DNA of 64,000 bases from positions 1-64,000 of the forward strand of contig NZ_CCRF01000039.1 of the NCBI RefSeq assembly GCF_000751775.1. Reading direction: 5' to 3'. Below the pieces are notes generated by a model, which was given only the letters and a program-made list of their open reading frames with translations, was not told where the DNA came from and did not search any database. Position 1 is the stretch's first letter. Each line of letters opens with the position of its first letter. The position numbers and the translations under genes were made by a program. Shown in pieces: positions 20,324 to 29,956 of the stretch. This DNA is from Caldibacillus thermoamylovorans (GTDB taxonomy: Bacteria; Bacillota; Bacilli; Bacillales; Caldibacillaceae).

Positions 20324-21043
20324 GTGAAAGTTTCATTATTTATCACTTGTATAAGTGATATTATGTTTCCAAATGTCGGGAAAAACACTGTAGAAATTTT
20401 AGAACGGCTTGGATGTGAAGTTGACTTTCCAACCTTGCAAACATGTTGTGGACAGCCGGCATACAATAGCGGCTATTTGGAAGAAGCAAAAGGATCGATG
20501 AAACAAATGATCCGAGCATTCAAAGACGCCGAATATGTCGTCGGTCCGTCCGGTTCCTGTGTCGGTATGATCCGGGAATATCCGCATGTGTTTAAAGGAG
20601 ATTCTGAGTGGGAAAAACCCGCCCAAGAACTTGCTGCCAAAACATTTGAATTAACTCAGTTTATTGTCGATGTATTGGGAGTGAAGGATGTTGGGTCAAC
20701 TTTCAAAGGGAAAGTCACCTATCATCCATCTTGTCACATGACCCGGATTTTAGGAGTGAAAGATGCACCAAAAATTCTTTTGCAAAATGTAAAAGGAATT
20801 GAATTTGTAGAATTGCCTTCCGGTGAGGATTGCTGCGGTTTTGGCGGTACATTTTCCGTGAAAAAGCCGGAAATTTCCGCCGAGATGGTGAAGGAAAAGT
20901 CGCGCCATGTGACAGAAACCGGTGCTGAATATTTGGTCGGTGGCGATATGGGCTGCCTGATGAATATCGGCGGACGCATGCAAAGAGAGGGCAAAAATGT
21001 CAAAGTCATACATATCTCAGAAATTTTAAATACGCATAATTGA
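20324..21043 (+). CDS. lutA: lactate utilisation protein A (CCG-domain Fe-S subunit)
   Basis: A 239-residue protein with two CCG domains: [17 protein letters not shown] near residue 45 and [17 protein letters not shown] near residue 170, plus CHM in [13 protein letters not shown]. These cysteines bind iron-sulfur clusters or cofactor in the LutABC L-lactate oxidation complex. The GTG at 20324 was chosen from GAAGGAGTG and gives a length equal to B. subtilis LutA (238). It begins a tight operon: 15 bases to lutB. Confidence 0.94.
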   Translation: MKVSLFITCISDIMFPNVGKNTVEILERLGCEVDFPTLQTCCGQPAYNSGYLEEAKGSMKQMIRAFKDAEYVVGPSGSCVGMIREYPHVFKGDSEWEKPAQELAAKTFELTQFIVDVLGVKDVGSTFKGKVTYHPSCHMTRILGVKDAPKILLQNVKGIEFVELPSGEDCCGFGGTFSVKKPEISAEMVKEKSRHVTETGAEYLVGGDMGCLMNIGGRMQREGKNVKVIHISEILNTHN

Positions 21044-21058
21044 CAAGAGGTGGAAGAA

Positions 21059-22480
21059 ATGAGTTTAAAATTGGAAGATATTCCTTTTGAAGAAGGGGTA
21101 CAAAAAGGGATCGAAAATGATTTCATGCGTCAAGCAGTTTCGGGTGCTCAGGGTCGTTTTCGTGCCGGCCGGCTAAAACAGGCGCAAGAATTGGGAAACT
21201 GGGAAGACTGGCGAAAACTCGGTGAAGAAATCCGTACCCATACAGTAAATCATATCGACTTTTATTTACATCAATTAAGCGAACAAGTGGAGAAACGCGG
21301 CGGCCATGTGTATTTTGCTGAAACTGCAGAAGAAGCAAATAGCTATATTAAGCAGGTGATTCAGACAAAGAACGCCAAAAAAATTGTTAAATCAAAGTCG
21401 ATGGTGACGGAAGAAATCGGTTTAAATGATGCATTGGCAGAAACCGGTACTGAGGTTGTTGAATCCGATTTAGGCGAATGGATTTTACAATTGGAAGGGG
21501 ACCATCCATCCCATATTGTTACACCAGCTCTTCATAAAAATAAAGAACAAATTCGTAAAACCTTTGCCCAAAAACGTGGATATACCGGGTCAAGTGAACC
21601 GGAAGAATTAGCAGCTTTTGCCCGCAAACAACTACGAAGTGATTTTTTGCAGGCAGATGTCGGTATTACCGGATGCAATTTTGCCATCGCTGAATCAGGA
21701 ACAATTACCTTGGTAACCAACGAAGGAAATGCTGATATGGTATGGACCGTTCCTGATACACTAATTACCGTGATGGGGATGGAGCGGATTGTACCTACGT
21801 GGGAAGAAATGGAAGTTCTAGTTGGTCTTTTAACACGTTCAGCAGTTGGACAAAAACTTACCAGCTATATCACAGCATATACCGGTTGTCGTGAGGAAGA
21901 TGAAATCGACGGACCAAACGATTACCATCTCGTTATTGTTGATAATGGCAGGTCGAATGCACTTGGGACGGAATTTCAGGCAGCCTTACATTGTATTCGC
22001 TGTGGTTCTTGCATCAATGTTTGTCCGGTTTATCGTCATATCGGCGGCCATGCCTACAATTCGGTTTACCCAGGGCCGATTGGTGCAGTACTGACGCCTG
22101 TTTTGGATGGATATGACGATCATAAAGATTTGCCGTATGCATCCTCGTTATGTGGAGCATGTACGGAAGCTTGTCCGGTAAGGATACCTTTGCACGAAAT
22201 GTTAGTTCTTCATCGGCAAAAGATTGTTGAAAATGGTGACACTCCTTTTGCAGAAAAAATGATGATGAAAGGCGTCGGCATGTGGGGAGGCAGCCCGTTT
22301 GTTTATAAAATGAGTACAAAACTTGCCCACTCCGCCTTAAAACCATGGACAAAGGATGAGACAATTGAAAATGGACCCGGACCATTAAAAGCATGGACGG
22401 CGGTCCGCAATCTAGCAGCCCCGCCTAAACAATCTTTCCGTTCTTGGTTTGAAAACAGAAAAAAGGACGGTGAAAACTAA
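21059..22480 (+). CDS. lutB: lactate utilisation protein B (4Fe-4S subunit)
   Basis: A 473-residue iron-sulfur protein. An N-terminal LUD domain is followed by two ferredoxin-type clusters, [15 protein letters not shown] near residue 315 and [18 protein letters not shown] near residue 365, and a C-terminal tail. The family is the electron-carrying core of the LutABC L-lactate dehydrogenase system. The ATG at 21059 (MSLKLEDI) fits AGAGGTGG; a GTG at 21050 is also in frame. Its TAA overlaps the lutC ATG by one base. Confidence 0.95.
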   Translation: MSLKLEDIPFEEGVQKGIENDFMRQAVSGAQGRFRAGRLKQAQELGNWEDWRKLGEEIRTHTVNHIDFYLHQLSEQVEKRGGHVYFAETAEEANSYIKQVIQTKNAKKIVKSKSMVTEEIGLNDALAETGTEVVESDLGEWILQLEGDHPSHIVTPALHKNKEQIRKTFAQKRGYTGSSEPEELAAFARKQLRSDFLQADVGITGCNFAIAESGTITLVTNEGNADMVWTVPDTLITVMGMERIVPTWEEMEVLVGLLTRSAVGQKLTSYITAYTGCREEDEIDGPNDYHLVIVDNGRSNALGTEFQAALHCIRCGSCINVCPVYRHIGGHAYNSVYPGPIGAVLTPVLDGYDDHKDLPYASSLCGACTEACPVRIPLHEMLVLHRQKIVENGDTPFAEKMMMKGVGMWGGSPFVYKMSTKLAHSALKPWTKDETIENGPGPLKAWTAVRNLAAPPKQSFRSWFENRKKDGEN

Positions 22481-23184
22481 TGGCGGTTTATAATCGAGAT
22501 GAATTTTTAAACAAATTGGCAGCAAAACTCGGCCGTCCCCGTCGAACAGAAGGTGTAGTGCGCCCGGTTTGGCGTGTAAATCCGCAATATGAAGTGTTTA
22601 AAGGAATGGATCAAGAAGAACTTGTAGACATTTTTGCAAACCAATGTGAAGCCATCCATACGGACTTTGTAAGAACAGACGTTGCTCATTTAAAAAATGT
22701 TTTAGTCGATGTCATAAAAAGTTATGGCGGGGAATCAATTATTTTACCAAAGGACCCACGGAATGAAATATATGGCTTGCCAGATTGCTTTAATGAGTTA
22801 CAACAAGATACAAATATTCATGTTTGGGATTACACAATTGGTAAGGAAAATGAAAAAATTGCTGAGCGAGCTAATATTGGTATTACTTTCAGCGATATAA
22901 CATTAGCAGAAACAGCGACGGTCACTTTATTCCATAATAAACACCACGGCAGATCAATTAGCTTAATGCCGAAAAATTATATTGCGATCATTCCAAAAAG
23001 TACTTTAGTGCCCAGAATGACCCAGGCAGCAGCAATCATTCACGAAAAAATTGAAAAAGGGGAATTGGTTGCCTCTTGTGTCAGTTTTATTTCCGGTCCA
23101 AGTAACAGTGCTGATATTGAAATGAATCTGATTGTCGGGGTACATGGCCCAGTTAAAGCAACATATATTCTTGTTGATGAGTAA
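22480..23184 (+). CDS. lutC: lactate utilisation protein C (LUD domain)
   Basis: A 234-residue LUD-domain protein, third subunit of the L-lactate oxidation system. The family signature regions NIGITFSDITLAETATVTL and SLMPKNYIAIIPKSTLVPRM are visible, and the C-terminal half ends FISGPSNSADIEMNLIVGVHGP as in other LutC proteins. Translation is coupled to lutB through TAATG. A lactate permease gene (lutP) is not in the window. Confidence 0.94.
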   Translation: MAVYNRDEFLNKLAAKLGRPRRTEGVVRPVWRVNPQYEVFKGMDQEELVDIFANQCEAIHTDFVRTDVAHLKNVLVDVIKSYGGESIILPKDPRNEIYGLPDCFNELQQDTNIHVWDYTIGKENEKIAERANIGITFSDITLAETATVTLFHNKHHGRSISLMPKNYIAIIPKSTLVPRMTQAAAIIHEKIEKGELVASCVSFISGPSNSADIEMNLIVGVHGPVKATYILVDE

Positions 23185-23522
23185 AATAAAAATTTTTTTA
23201 TAAGACATTTTATAGAGGTATAAAAAGAAAAATCTCCAGGTATGGAATGAGGGTGAGTAAACCCTCTTCCATAGGTAAATATTTCTATTCCCCAATTAAT
23301 CACTCACTAGTTATTACCATAAATTTTTTATAAAAAAATTGAAGGATTTTTTGTCTTTTTGTCGAATAAGATAAACATAAAATTCCCCAAAGATTTTCCT
23401 TCCTTCATCGTTTTTTACTGTACTAAGCATCCTAATTTTTTCAAAGTAACCGAAAATTCCGTTATATTCATTGAAGCCAAAATTTTGTATAATAAAAATG
23501 AAAGGAACGAGTTAAGTTATGT
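23185..23522 (+). other. intergenic region after lutABC
   Basis: This 338-base AT-rich gap holds a hairpin at 23241-23273 (outer arms TATGGAA and TTCCATA, inner GAGGG and CCCTC) that may end the lut transcript, although no T-run follows. TATAAT at about 23493 may be a -10 box for the next gene. Nothing else is seen. Confidence 0.45.
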
Positions 23523-24455
23523 ATGGTTTATAAACTTCCGATTTTTTGGCTCAAACCAAAAAATGATTTTGTTTTTAAGTTCGTTTTTGGTCGGGGCACG
23601 AAACAGTCAAATAAGTTACTATTGGCATTATTGAATGATGTTTTCAATGTACCAAAAGGACTGAGTTTAGGAATCGTAGAAATTACTAATCCATTAACGT
23701 TTCAAACAAACGTAACAGATCAGTATGCGATTTTGGATATTCGGGCAAAGGTCGCCGGTTTTGCCCATGTCAATCTTGAAATGCAAAGAGTAAATCAAAG
23801 AAATATCGACAAAAGGACGTTGTACTACGGAGCAAAATTATTCGAGGAACAATTGGATAAAGGGAATGAATATCGTGACTTAAAAAAAGTGGTAACGATT
23901 AATTTTCTTGATTTTTCTTACTTTACGACGGATATGTATCATAGCTGTTACCGGTTAATGGAAAAGCGGACATTTGAGCCGTACCCGGATTTACTGCAAC
24001 TTCATTTTATTGAAATGCCGAAGTTTGTCAGGCAGGACAAAGAAAATCTGATTCATCCGAATGACCGAATGGCAAAATGGATACGCTTTTTAACAAATGA
24101 AGATGATGCGAGGTGGGAAGAGATGGCAAATCAAGACCCGATAATAGAAAATGCGGTAGATATGTTGCGCACAGTAAGTATGGACAGGGAAGCCCGGATG
24201 TTAGCGGAAGCCCGTGAAAAAGCATTAAAGGACATAAATTCCATTCGTGGGGAAGCAATGAGAGAAGGAAAAGAGGAAGGCATAGAAGAGGGCATAAAAA
24301 AAGGCATAGAAAAAGGAAGAAAAGAAGGCATAAAAGAAGGCAAACGGGAAATTGCAAAAAAGATGTTAATGGAAGGTGCAGATATTAACTTTATCGTTAA
24401 GATGACAGAGTTAACGGAATCTGAGGTTTTGGAAATGAAGAGTGAGTTGAATTGA
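23523..24455 (+). CDS. Rpn-family PD-(D/E)XK nuclease (transposase_31-like)
   Basis: A 310-residue protein of the Rpn/PDDEXK_2 family. The N-terminal LKPKNDFVFKFVFG opening and the nuclease residues are present: Asp in YAILDIRAKV and Glu-x-Gln in AHVNLEMQRVNQ. The C-terminal part carries a repetitive segment of alternating EG and KG units (EGIEEGIKKGIEKGRKEG) at about residues 255-280, and a short helical tail. Rpn proteins in enteric bacteria are recombination-promoting DNA nucleases; the role in Bacillaceae is uncertain. It has its own terminator and no partner genes. It may be a mobile or defence-type gene. Confidence 0.88.
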   Translation: MVYKLPIFWLKPKNDFVFKFVFGRGTKQSNKLLLALLNDVFNVPKGLSLGIVEITNPLTFQTNVTDQYAILDIRAKVAGFAHVNLEMQRVNQRNIDKRTLYYGAKLFEEQLDKGNEYRDLKKVVTINFLDFSYFTTDMYHSCYRLMEKRTFEPYPDLLQLHFIEMPKFVRQDKENLIHPNDRMAKWIRFLTNEDDARWEEMANQDPIIENAVDMLRTVSMDREARMLAEAREKALKDINSIRGEAMREGKEEGIEEGIKKGIEKGRKEGIKEGKREIAKKMLMEGADINFIVKMTELTESEVLEMKSELN

Positions 24456-24476
24456 TAATAAAAAAGGGAGATCTTG

Positions 24477-24526
24477 GACGAGTAAGTGGACGGTTTATTT
24501 CTATCCGTCTACTCGTCTTTTTTTTA
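24477..24526 (+). terminator. terminator after the Rpn-like gene
   Basis: Arms GACGAGTA and TACTCGTC with an inner GGACGG/CCGTC pairing, followed by eight T. Confidence 0.88.
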
Positions 24527-24623
24527 TACGCTAATGTATCAATTTCCAGCAAAGGCAATCGTCATATTTTGAAATGAAAAATAAAGATACTCAGATAAAA
24601 AACCTTCAACATTGGTGCACGTG

Positions 24624-24645
24624 AAAAGGGCTCTATTAAGCCCTA
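24624..24645 (-). terminator. hairpin containing the MFS gene stop codon
   Basis: On the minus strand AGGGCT-TAATAG-AGCCCT is followed by TTTT. The TAA in the loop is the stop codon of the MFS gene, so the putative terminator begins inside the coding sequence. The T-run is only four bases long. Confidence 0.5.
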
Positions 24646-25811
24646 TGGTTGTTGAACTCATGATTTCGATAACGAAATATTTGAAAGAGAATAAATGCAA
24701 TGATTGATAAAAGTAAACCGGTAATATAAGGGAGCCCAATACCGATGGCAAATAACATGCCGCCAAGGGGAGGCCCGATAATTCTGCCGAGAGAGTCAAA
24801 AGAAGATAGAAGACCGGTTACACTGCCATGACCGACCGTTGATGTCTTTGTTAACAGTGCTGAAACCGTTGGACGAATCACACCATTACCGAGTCCAAAA
24901 ATGGTTAAGTAAACTGCAGCAGAGGTAAAATTATTGGTTAGTAAAATTAATCCGAATCCGATTGCTGATACCAGCAGTCCTCCTTGAATAATTCTTTCGT
25001 CGCCAAATTTTTTGGAGAGCAGACCGATTAAACCACCTTGAACAACAGCACCAGCCAAGCCCATAATCATAAAAATATAACCGATTTCCCTCGTCCCTAG
25101 CCCCGCCTTATCAGCGACAAAATAAGCGTATGTCGCTTCCAAACCGGCAAGTGACAAAGAAACGAAAAATTGCAGGATGAACAATATCGTATTAGCTCCA
25201 CGAAATGCAGCCCACCTTGATAGAGCAGGAGTATTTTTTTCAGTATTACGCTCTTCCTTTGGCTTAGATTCCTTTAGGACAAACAGAACAAGCAGGAAGG
25301 TAAATATAGAAACGGAACCGGCAATGGTAAACGGCAAATTAAGGCGAATATCGGAAAAAACGCCCCCAATTGCCGGACCAAAGATAAATCCTAAACCAAC
25401 TGCAGCACCAATCATCCCCATCCCTTTACTCCGGTTTTCAGGGGTGGTTATGTCGGCTGCATAAGCCATTGTTGTCGGCATATTGGCTGCCGATAAAAGA
25501 CCGCCGATGATTCGGGCAAAAAACAGCATCCATAAGTGGTTGGCAATAGCCATTAGAAAAAAAGAGATGCTGAGTCCGGCAATACCAATTAACATGACGG
25601 GTTTTCGACCAATTTTATCGGAAATTTTCCCCCAAACAGGAGAAAATAATAACTGCATAAAAGAATAGACGGCCATCAGTAAGCCAAGTTCAGCAGGGCT
25701 GGCACCAAGTTCTTCCGCATAAAAAGGCAGAACAGGAATGATAATACCAAAGCCAACCATTACTAAAAACATCACAAGAAAAAGAATAGGTAATGCTCGT
25801 TTATTTTCCAT
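24636..25811 (-). CDS. MFS multidrug/tetracycline-type efflux transporter
   Basis: A 391-residue major facilitator with about twelve membrane segments. MFS motif A between helices 2 and 3 is GKISDKIGRKPVMLIG, and the antiporter-type motif C is in GLGFIFGPAIGGV. The family is drug:H+ antiporters of the TetA/Bmr/NorA type. The ATG at 25811 (MENKRALPILF) is set by GAGGGGAAGG. The gene lies downstream of the cardiolipin synthase gene on the same strand but behind a hairpin. The substrate is unknown. Confidence 0.88.
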   Translation of the reverse strand: MENKRALPILFLVMFLVMVGFGIIIPVLPFYAEELGASPAELGLLMAVYSFMQLLFSPVWGKISDKIGRKPVMLIGIAGLSISFFLMAIANHLWMLFFARIIGGLLSAANMPTTMAYAADITTPENRSKGMGMIGAAVGLGFIFGPAIGGVFSDIRLNLPFTIAGSVSIFTFLLVLFVLKESKPKEERNTEKNTPALSRWAAFRGANTILFILQFFVSLSLAGLEATYAYFVADKAGLGTREIGYIFMIMGLAGAVVQGGLIGLLSKKFGDERIIQGGLLVSAIGFGLILLTNNFTSAAVYLTIFGLGNGVIRPTVSALLTKTSTVGHGSVTGLLSSFDSLGRIIGPPLGGMLFAIGIGLPYITGLLLSIIAFILFQIFRYRNHEFNNHRA

Positions 25812-25857
25812 TTCCTTCCCCTCTTCACGAATGAAATCAGAACACTCCTCATCTAGC

Positions 25858-25889
25858 AATAAAGCAGCGGGGGTCTCAGTTCCCGCTGA
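25858..25889 (-). terminator. probable terminator after cardiolipin synthase
   Basis: Arms CAGCGGG and CCCGCTG around a 10-base loop, followed on the minus strand by CTTTATT. The T-run is interrupted, so readthrough into the MFS gene is possible. Confidence 0.55.
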
Positions 25890-25908
25890 TTGTTTATAAA
25901 TATTTGGC

Positions 25909-27357
25909 TTAAAGAATCGGTGACAGTAGTCTTGATATGGATTCTTTGAAGCGAATTTTTAAAGGTCTTCGTAAATATTGATAATAAGTGAGCCTTCTTG
26001 ACATTTTTATATCTTCATTGAAAACTTCAACTAACTGTTTCGCTGTCGGGACGTGATAGATAAACGCATTCACTTCAAAATTCAACTTGAAGCTGCGAAC
26101 ATCAATGTTGGCAGTTCCAACCGAAACAGTATTTTCATCAACAACCATCATTTTTGCATGAATAAAGCCGTTATCATAAATATAAACTTTTGCACCAATT
26201 TTAAGGAGTTCACCAATATAAGACATCGTTGCCCAATATACAAACATATGATCCGGTTTATTAGGTATCATAATTTTCACATCAACTCCGGATAAAATGG
26301 CAATCCGCATGGCATCAAGAATGCTCGCATCCGGGATAAAATAAGGTGTTTGAATATAGATAGATTTTTTTGCCGATGCAATCATTTTTATATAGCCATA
26401 TTTAATTTGTTCCCATTCTGAGTCCGGACCACTTGTTACAATCTGAATCGGAACTTTCCCGTTATGGTTGATGTCGGGAAAATATTTCTTATCATAATAA
26501 ATATCATTGCGAGAGGAAGCTTGGTTCCAGTCTAAAATAAAACGAATTTGGGTGGCAAAAACGGCATGTCCCTGTAACCGAAGATGCGTATCACGCCAAT
26601 AACCGAATTTTTTATCAAGACCAAGATACTCATCCCCAACATTGAATCCACCGAGGTAAGCAATTTTCCCATCAATAATAACAAGTTTCCGGTGATTACG
26701 GAAGTTCATGCGCAAGTTGACTAGCGGAATTTTTGAAGGGAAAAACACTTCTACCTCTCCGCCTGCTTGTTTCAATTTATTAAAGGAACGTTTCTTAATT
26801 CGTCGCGACCCCATTTCATCATACAAAACACGAACTTCAACACCTTCTTTTGCTTTCTTTGTTAATAAATCAATTAATTTTTTACCTAATTCATCGTCAC
26901 GGAAAATATAATATTGCAGGTGAATATGACTTTTTGCGTTTTCGATATCTTTAAAAAGAGCTTTAAATTTCTCTTTTCCATCAATAAATATGTCCAGCTC
27001 ATTATCTTGGGTTAAAAGGGCATTATTGTTGGAAAGAAAAAAATAAATCAAGTCTCGATGGTTTTTCATCTCTTCCGTTGCCATCTCATATTTTCCATCC
27101 TCAATGTGACGGATTTGATCTTTAATTAAATTATCGAGTCCGATCTTCTTTAAATCTCCCCAAACGAATAATTTTTTTCCTTTTAAATTTTGTCCGAAAA
27201 TTAAATAAAGAATAAATCCAAGGAGTGGAATGAAGAACAAAACTAATAGCCATGCCCAAGTGGAACTCGGATCACGTCGCTCCAAAAAAACAACGGCTAC
27301 AGCCAAAATAATATTTAAAATAAAAATGGCACTGATAAAAATAGATAAAAGGCTCAT
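25909..27357 (-). CDS. cls: cardiolipin synthase
   Basis: A 482-residue membrane-bound phospholipase-D-superfamily enzyme that joins two phosphatidylglycerols to cardiolipin and glycerol. Two N-terminal membrane helices are followed by two HKD motifs: HRKLVIIDGKIAYLGGFN near residue 223 and HAKMMVVDENTVSVGTANID near residue 400. Length equals that of B. subtilis ClsA/YwnE (482). The N-terminal RRDPSSTWAWLL segment is typical. It is divergent from the sensor kinase gene. Confidence 0.94.
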   Translation of the reverse strand: MSLLSIFISAIFILNIILAVAVVFLERRDPSSTWAWLLVLFFIPLLGFILYLIFGQNLKGKKLFVWGDLKKIGLDNLIKDQIRHIEDGKYEMATEEMKNHRDLIYFFLSNNNALLTQDNELDIFIDGKEKFKALFKDIENAKSHIHLQYYIFRDDELGKKLIDLLTKKAKEGVEVRVLYDEMGSRRIKKRSFNKLKQAGGEVEVFFPSKIPLVNLRMNFRNHRKLVIIDGKIAYLGGFNVGDEYLGLDKKFGYWRDTHLRLQGHAVFATQIRFILDWNQASSRNDIYYDKKYFPDINHNGKVPIQIVTSGPDSEWEQIKYGYIKMIASAKKSIYIQTPYFIPDASILDAMRIAILSGVDVKIMIPNKPDHMFVYWATMSYIGELLKIGAKVYIYDNGFIHAKMMVVDENTVSVGTANIDVRSFKLNFEVNAFIYHVPTAKQLVEVFNEDIKMSRRLTYYQYLRRPLKIRFKESISRLLSPIL

Positions 27358-27643
27358 AAAAATACTCCTGTTACTTTAGTATGATTTTCAAAAATAATAG
27401 CATGTTTTAGGATTGGTAATCTATATTATAATAACTCGATTTATGAAAAATGAGAAATAATATTATCTATATCAAAAACCGTGACTAAGGTCGACTATTC
27501 GAAATATAGAAAAATTTATGTTCATTTACTCGTTCGTTTTTGTTATAATAAAAGTAATCCTCACGAAAATTCAACATGGGAAAAGAATCGGGACATATAA
27601 ATAAATTGGACTCCTAAACCGGTTTATTGTAACCCAAAAACGA

Positions 27644-28768
27644 ATGAATATTAATTCTAATAGTAAGTGGGGTTGGAATAACGTGGATGCTATTTATAAA
27701 AAACAACTTGATTTAGAGTACAGCTATAATTTTCACATGTTTAATTCTATACTACATATATTATCGGAAACTTTTAACAGCTTAATTATTCGGAGTTCCA
27801 TGCAGGGTGTTTTTAACTATGTATCGCCAAATTCTTTTTACATTCTTGGATATGAGTGGGAGGAAATGATAGGGAAAAAAATTACATACTTTTTACATGA
27901 AAAGGATAAACAAAGAGTACTTGAGATGTTTAATCGAGACAGTCATTTTTTGGAAAAAGAAAAATCCCTCACGATGCGATTAAAGAAGAGGGATGGGCTC
28001 TTTGTCTGGAGTGAATTAGATATTCATATTTTAAGGGATGTCAGACAAAATCCTAAGGAAATCCTGTTTTTAATTAAAGAAAAACCAATTGGCGACGAGG
28101 ATAATCTTTTAGAAAATGATAAAATGGCACTTATTGGTCAACTTGCTGCCGGAATTGCCCATGAAATACGCAACCCACTTACATCTATTAAAGGCTTTAT
28201 TCAATTGATGAAATCGGAGCCAACAAAGAATGACCAATATTTGGAAATTATTGATCAGGAAATCGACAGGATCAGTAGTATTACAAATGAATTGATGATT
28301 TTTGCCAAGCCGAATCATTTGAAATTTGAGCTTCATGATTTAAAAGTGATTTTAAGATCATGTATCACGTTGCTTGAAGGAGTTGCGTATCAAAAACAAA
28401 TCCGTATCACACTTGATAGTTGTGAGGAACCTGTTTGGGTTTTTTGTGATAAACAAAAAATAAAACAAGTCATCATCAATTTGATAAAAAACGCATTAGA
28501 ATCAATGGAAGATCCCGGAATTATTACGATAACCATTCGTAAATGTGAAGGTCAAAGTGTTCTTAGTATAACTGATGAAGGTTGCGGTATACCAAATGAA
28601 CTTGTTGAAAAGTTAGGACAACCATTTTTTACAACAAAAAGTAATGGGAATGGACTTGGACTTATGATGTGTTATAAAATTATGGAAGAACATGAAGGGA
28701 GAATAGAAGTCCAGAGTGAATTAGGGGTCGGAACAACTTTCTATGTGTTTTTACCTTTAGAAGATTAA
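27644..28768 (+). CDS. orphan PAS-domain histidine kinase, sporulation-kinase type
   Basis: A 374-residue soluble sensor kinase. A PAS domain covers roughly residues 45-150 (VFNYVSPNSFYILGYEWEEM). The HisKA phosphoacceptor is in LAAGIAHEIRNPLTSIKGF, with its His near residue 171. The ATP domain has the N box (VIINLIKNALESM), a G1 box (ITDEGCGIPNE) and a G2 box (GNGLGLMMCYKIMEEH). No response regulator lies nearby, as for KinA-KinE, which feed the sporulation phosphorelay. Start choice is uncertain: the ATG at 27644 has no clear ribosome binding site, and a GTG at 27683 behind GTGGGGTTGG is an alternative. Confidence 0.88.
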   Translation: MNINSNSKWGWNNVDAIYKKQLDLEYSYNFHMFNSILHILSETFNSLIIRSSMQGVFNYVSPNSFYILGYEWEEMIGKKITYFLHEKDKQRVLEMFNRDSHFLEKEKSLTMRLKKRDGLFVWSELDIHILRDVRQNPKEILFLIKEKPIGDEDNLLENDKMALIGQLAAGIAHEIRNPLTSIKGFIQLMKSEPTKNDQYLEIIDQEIDRISSITNELMIFAKPNHLKFELHDLKVILRSCITLLEGVAYQKQIRITLDSCEEPVWVFCDKQKIKQVIINLIKNALESMEDPGIITITIRKCEGQSVLSITDEGCGIPNELVEKLGQPFFTTKSNGNGLGLMMCYKIMEEHEGRIEVQSELGVGTTFYVFLPLED

Positions 28769-28836
28769 AATGAAGATTCACGACAGAAGACGAAACAATT
28801 GTTTGGAAAAATATGTGAATAAAGGGGATGCTGACT

Positions 28837-29046
28837 ATGAATCTTGGCTTTGGTGAAATCGCGATCATATTAATTGTTGCATTACTTATTTTTGGTCCAT
28901 CTAAACTGCCAAAGTTAGGAAGGGCTGCCGGGGAAACACTTCAGGAATTTAAGAAGGGGATGAGGCAAGTAATGGATGATGATGATAAAAACGGTAAAAA
29001 ACAAGTGATGGATGATGAAAAAAGCAATGAAAAAATAGAAGGATAA
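28837..29046 (+). CDS. tatA: TatA-family twin-arginine translocase subunit
   Basis: A 69-residue protein with the TatA layout: a short N-terminal membrane helix (FGEIAIILIVALLIFG), the hinge PSKLPKLGRAAG, an amphipathic helix (ETLQEFKKGMRQVMDD) and an acidic/lysine tail. The ATG at 28837 is spaced well from AAAGGGG. It follows the kinase by 68 bases, with no tatC in the window, as with the solitary tatAc of B. subtilis. It may be read through from the kinase. Confidence 0.92.
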   Translation: MNLGFGEIAIILIVALLIFGPSKLPKLGRAAGETLQEFKKGMRQVMDDDDKNGKKQVMDDEKSNEKIEG

Positions 29047-29128
29047 AGGAATAATTTTAAATAAACGAATACGTTCATCTATTAATTAAGAAGGTTCCGC
29101 CTTTTCATTCGTTTTAAAATATGTATAA

Positions 29129-29154
29129 AGACCCCCGCATATTTGCGGAGGTCT
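29129..29154. terminator. hairpin between convergent tatA and SASP genes
   Basis: Arms AGACC..CGCA and TGCGG..GGTCT around a 4-base loop between two converging genes. Short A/T tracts flank it, so it probably acts in both directions. Confidence 0.7.
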
Positions 29155-29177
29155 AATCCATAATTATTTAGTTTTGC

Positions 29178-29387
29178 TTAGAAGTTTTGACCAGAAAGTT
29201 GTTGTTGAGCCATAGAAACTAAACGTTTTGTAATTTCTCCACCGACCGAACCGTTAGCACGGGAAGTCGTTTCTGCACCAAGATTCACTCCGAATTCTTG
29301 AGCAATTTCGTATTTCATTTGATCTAGAGCCTCTTGTGCTCCTGCCACTAAAAGTTGGTTTGAGGAATTGCTTCTGTTTGATGCCAT
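29178..29387 (-). CDS. alpha/beta-type small acid-soluble spore protein
   Basis: A 69-residue SASP that coats DNA in the dormant spore. The family core is clear: [24 protein letters not shown], which includes the GPR protease cleavage region (YEIAQEFGV), and [19 protein letters not shown]. The ATG at 29387 ([10 protein letters not shown]) follows AAGGAGGAGA. The gene lies between tatA and the yheD region, as sspB lies beside yheD/yheE in B. subtilis. It is expected to be transcribed by the forespore sigma factor. Confidence 0.95.
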   Translation of the reverse strand: MASNRSNSSNQLLVAGAQEALDQMKYEIAQEFGVNLGAETTSRANGSVGGEITKRLVSMAQQQLSGQNF

Positions 29388-29637
29388 TGTTGTCTCCTCC
29401 TTTTTTATGGTCGGCATTTTCTATCAAAGAAATCCTACCTTCTTTTGTAATCAACATCTAAACCGTATTTTGGTGGTTGGTAACGTTGATTACATGTTTT
29501 ATTGTGTGTGAAACAGCAAAATATATTCGGAAAATTAAAGGTAATTGCTACCAATTTAATTCTTTTTTTAATAACATATTTAAAGAAATCCCGTGGCAAA
29601 ATACGATTAACATTATTTTCAGGAAGGAATGTTTTAA

Positions 29638-29880
29638 TTGTCAATTTGCCCGGTATGCAACGGCTTTGATTCAATTATTGTTCCGTGTCGAAATTGCAAT
29701 ATCAACATGATTGATGAGGGGAAACTTAGTGACTTTTTTGATGACTACAGCCCATATATGGAAATTGATTTATTGCGATTGGAAGACGGCTATCCGCAAA
29801 ATTTTCACCAGAGTCAATGTGTTCACCTTTTACAGTGTCCCGCTTGTGGTCGGCAAGAGACATATTTTATCCGGGAGTAA
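29638..29880 (+). CDS. small zinc-ribbon protein, unknown
   Basis: An 80-residue frame starting with TTG behind AGGAAGGA. It has three Cys-x2-Cys knuckles: CPVC at the N-terminus, CRNC at about residue 17 and CPAC near residue 70. A central acidic helix DEGKLSDFFDDYSPYMEIDL lies between. The second and third pairs, or the first and third, could hold zinc. It is divergent from the SASP gene. I do not recognise a characterised family, and the role is unknown. Confidence 0.7.
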   Translation: MSICPVCNGFDSIIVPCRNCNINMIDEGKLSDFFDDYSPYMEIDLLRLEDGYPQNFHQSQCVHLLQCPACGRQETYFIRE

Positions 29881-29892
29881 AACTGTTACATA

Positions 29893-29956
29893 TGTACCTG
29901 ATTGGTTCAACTAACCATCCGTGGAAGAAGGCCCCACGGATGGAAGTTTCACTTTA
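29893..29956 (+). repeat. structured intergenic repeat, copy 2
   Basis: Core GATTGGTTCAACTAACCATC with a perfect 10-bp hairpin (CCATCCGTGG at 29915-29924, CCACGGATGG at 29934-29943) and tail AAGTTTCACTTTA. It begins 12 bases after the zinc-ribbon gene stop codon. Confidence 0.85.
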
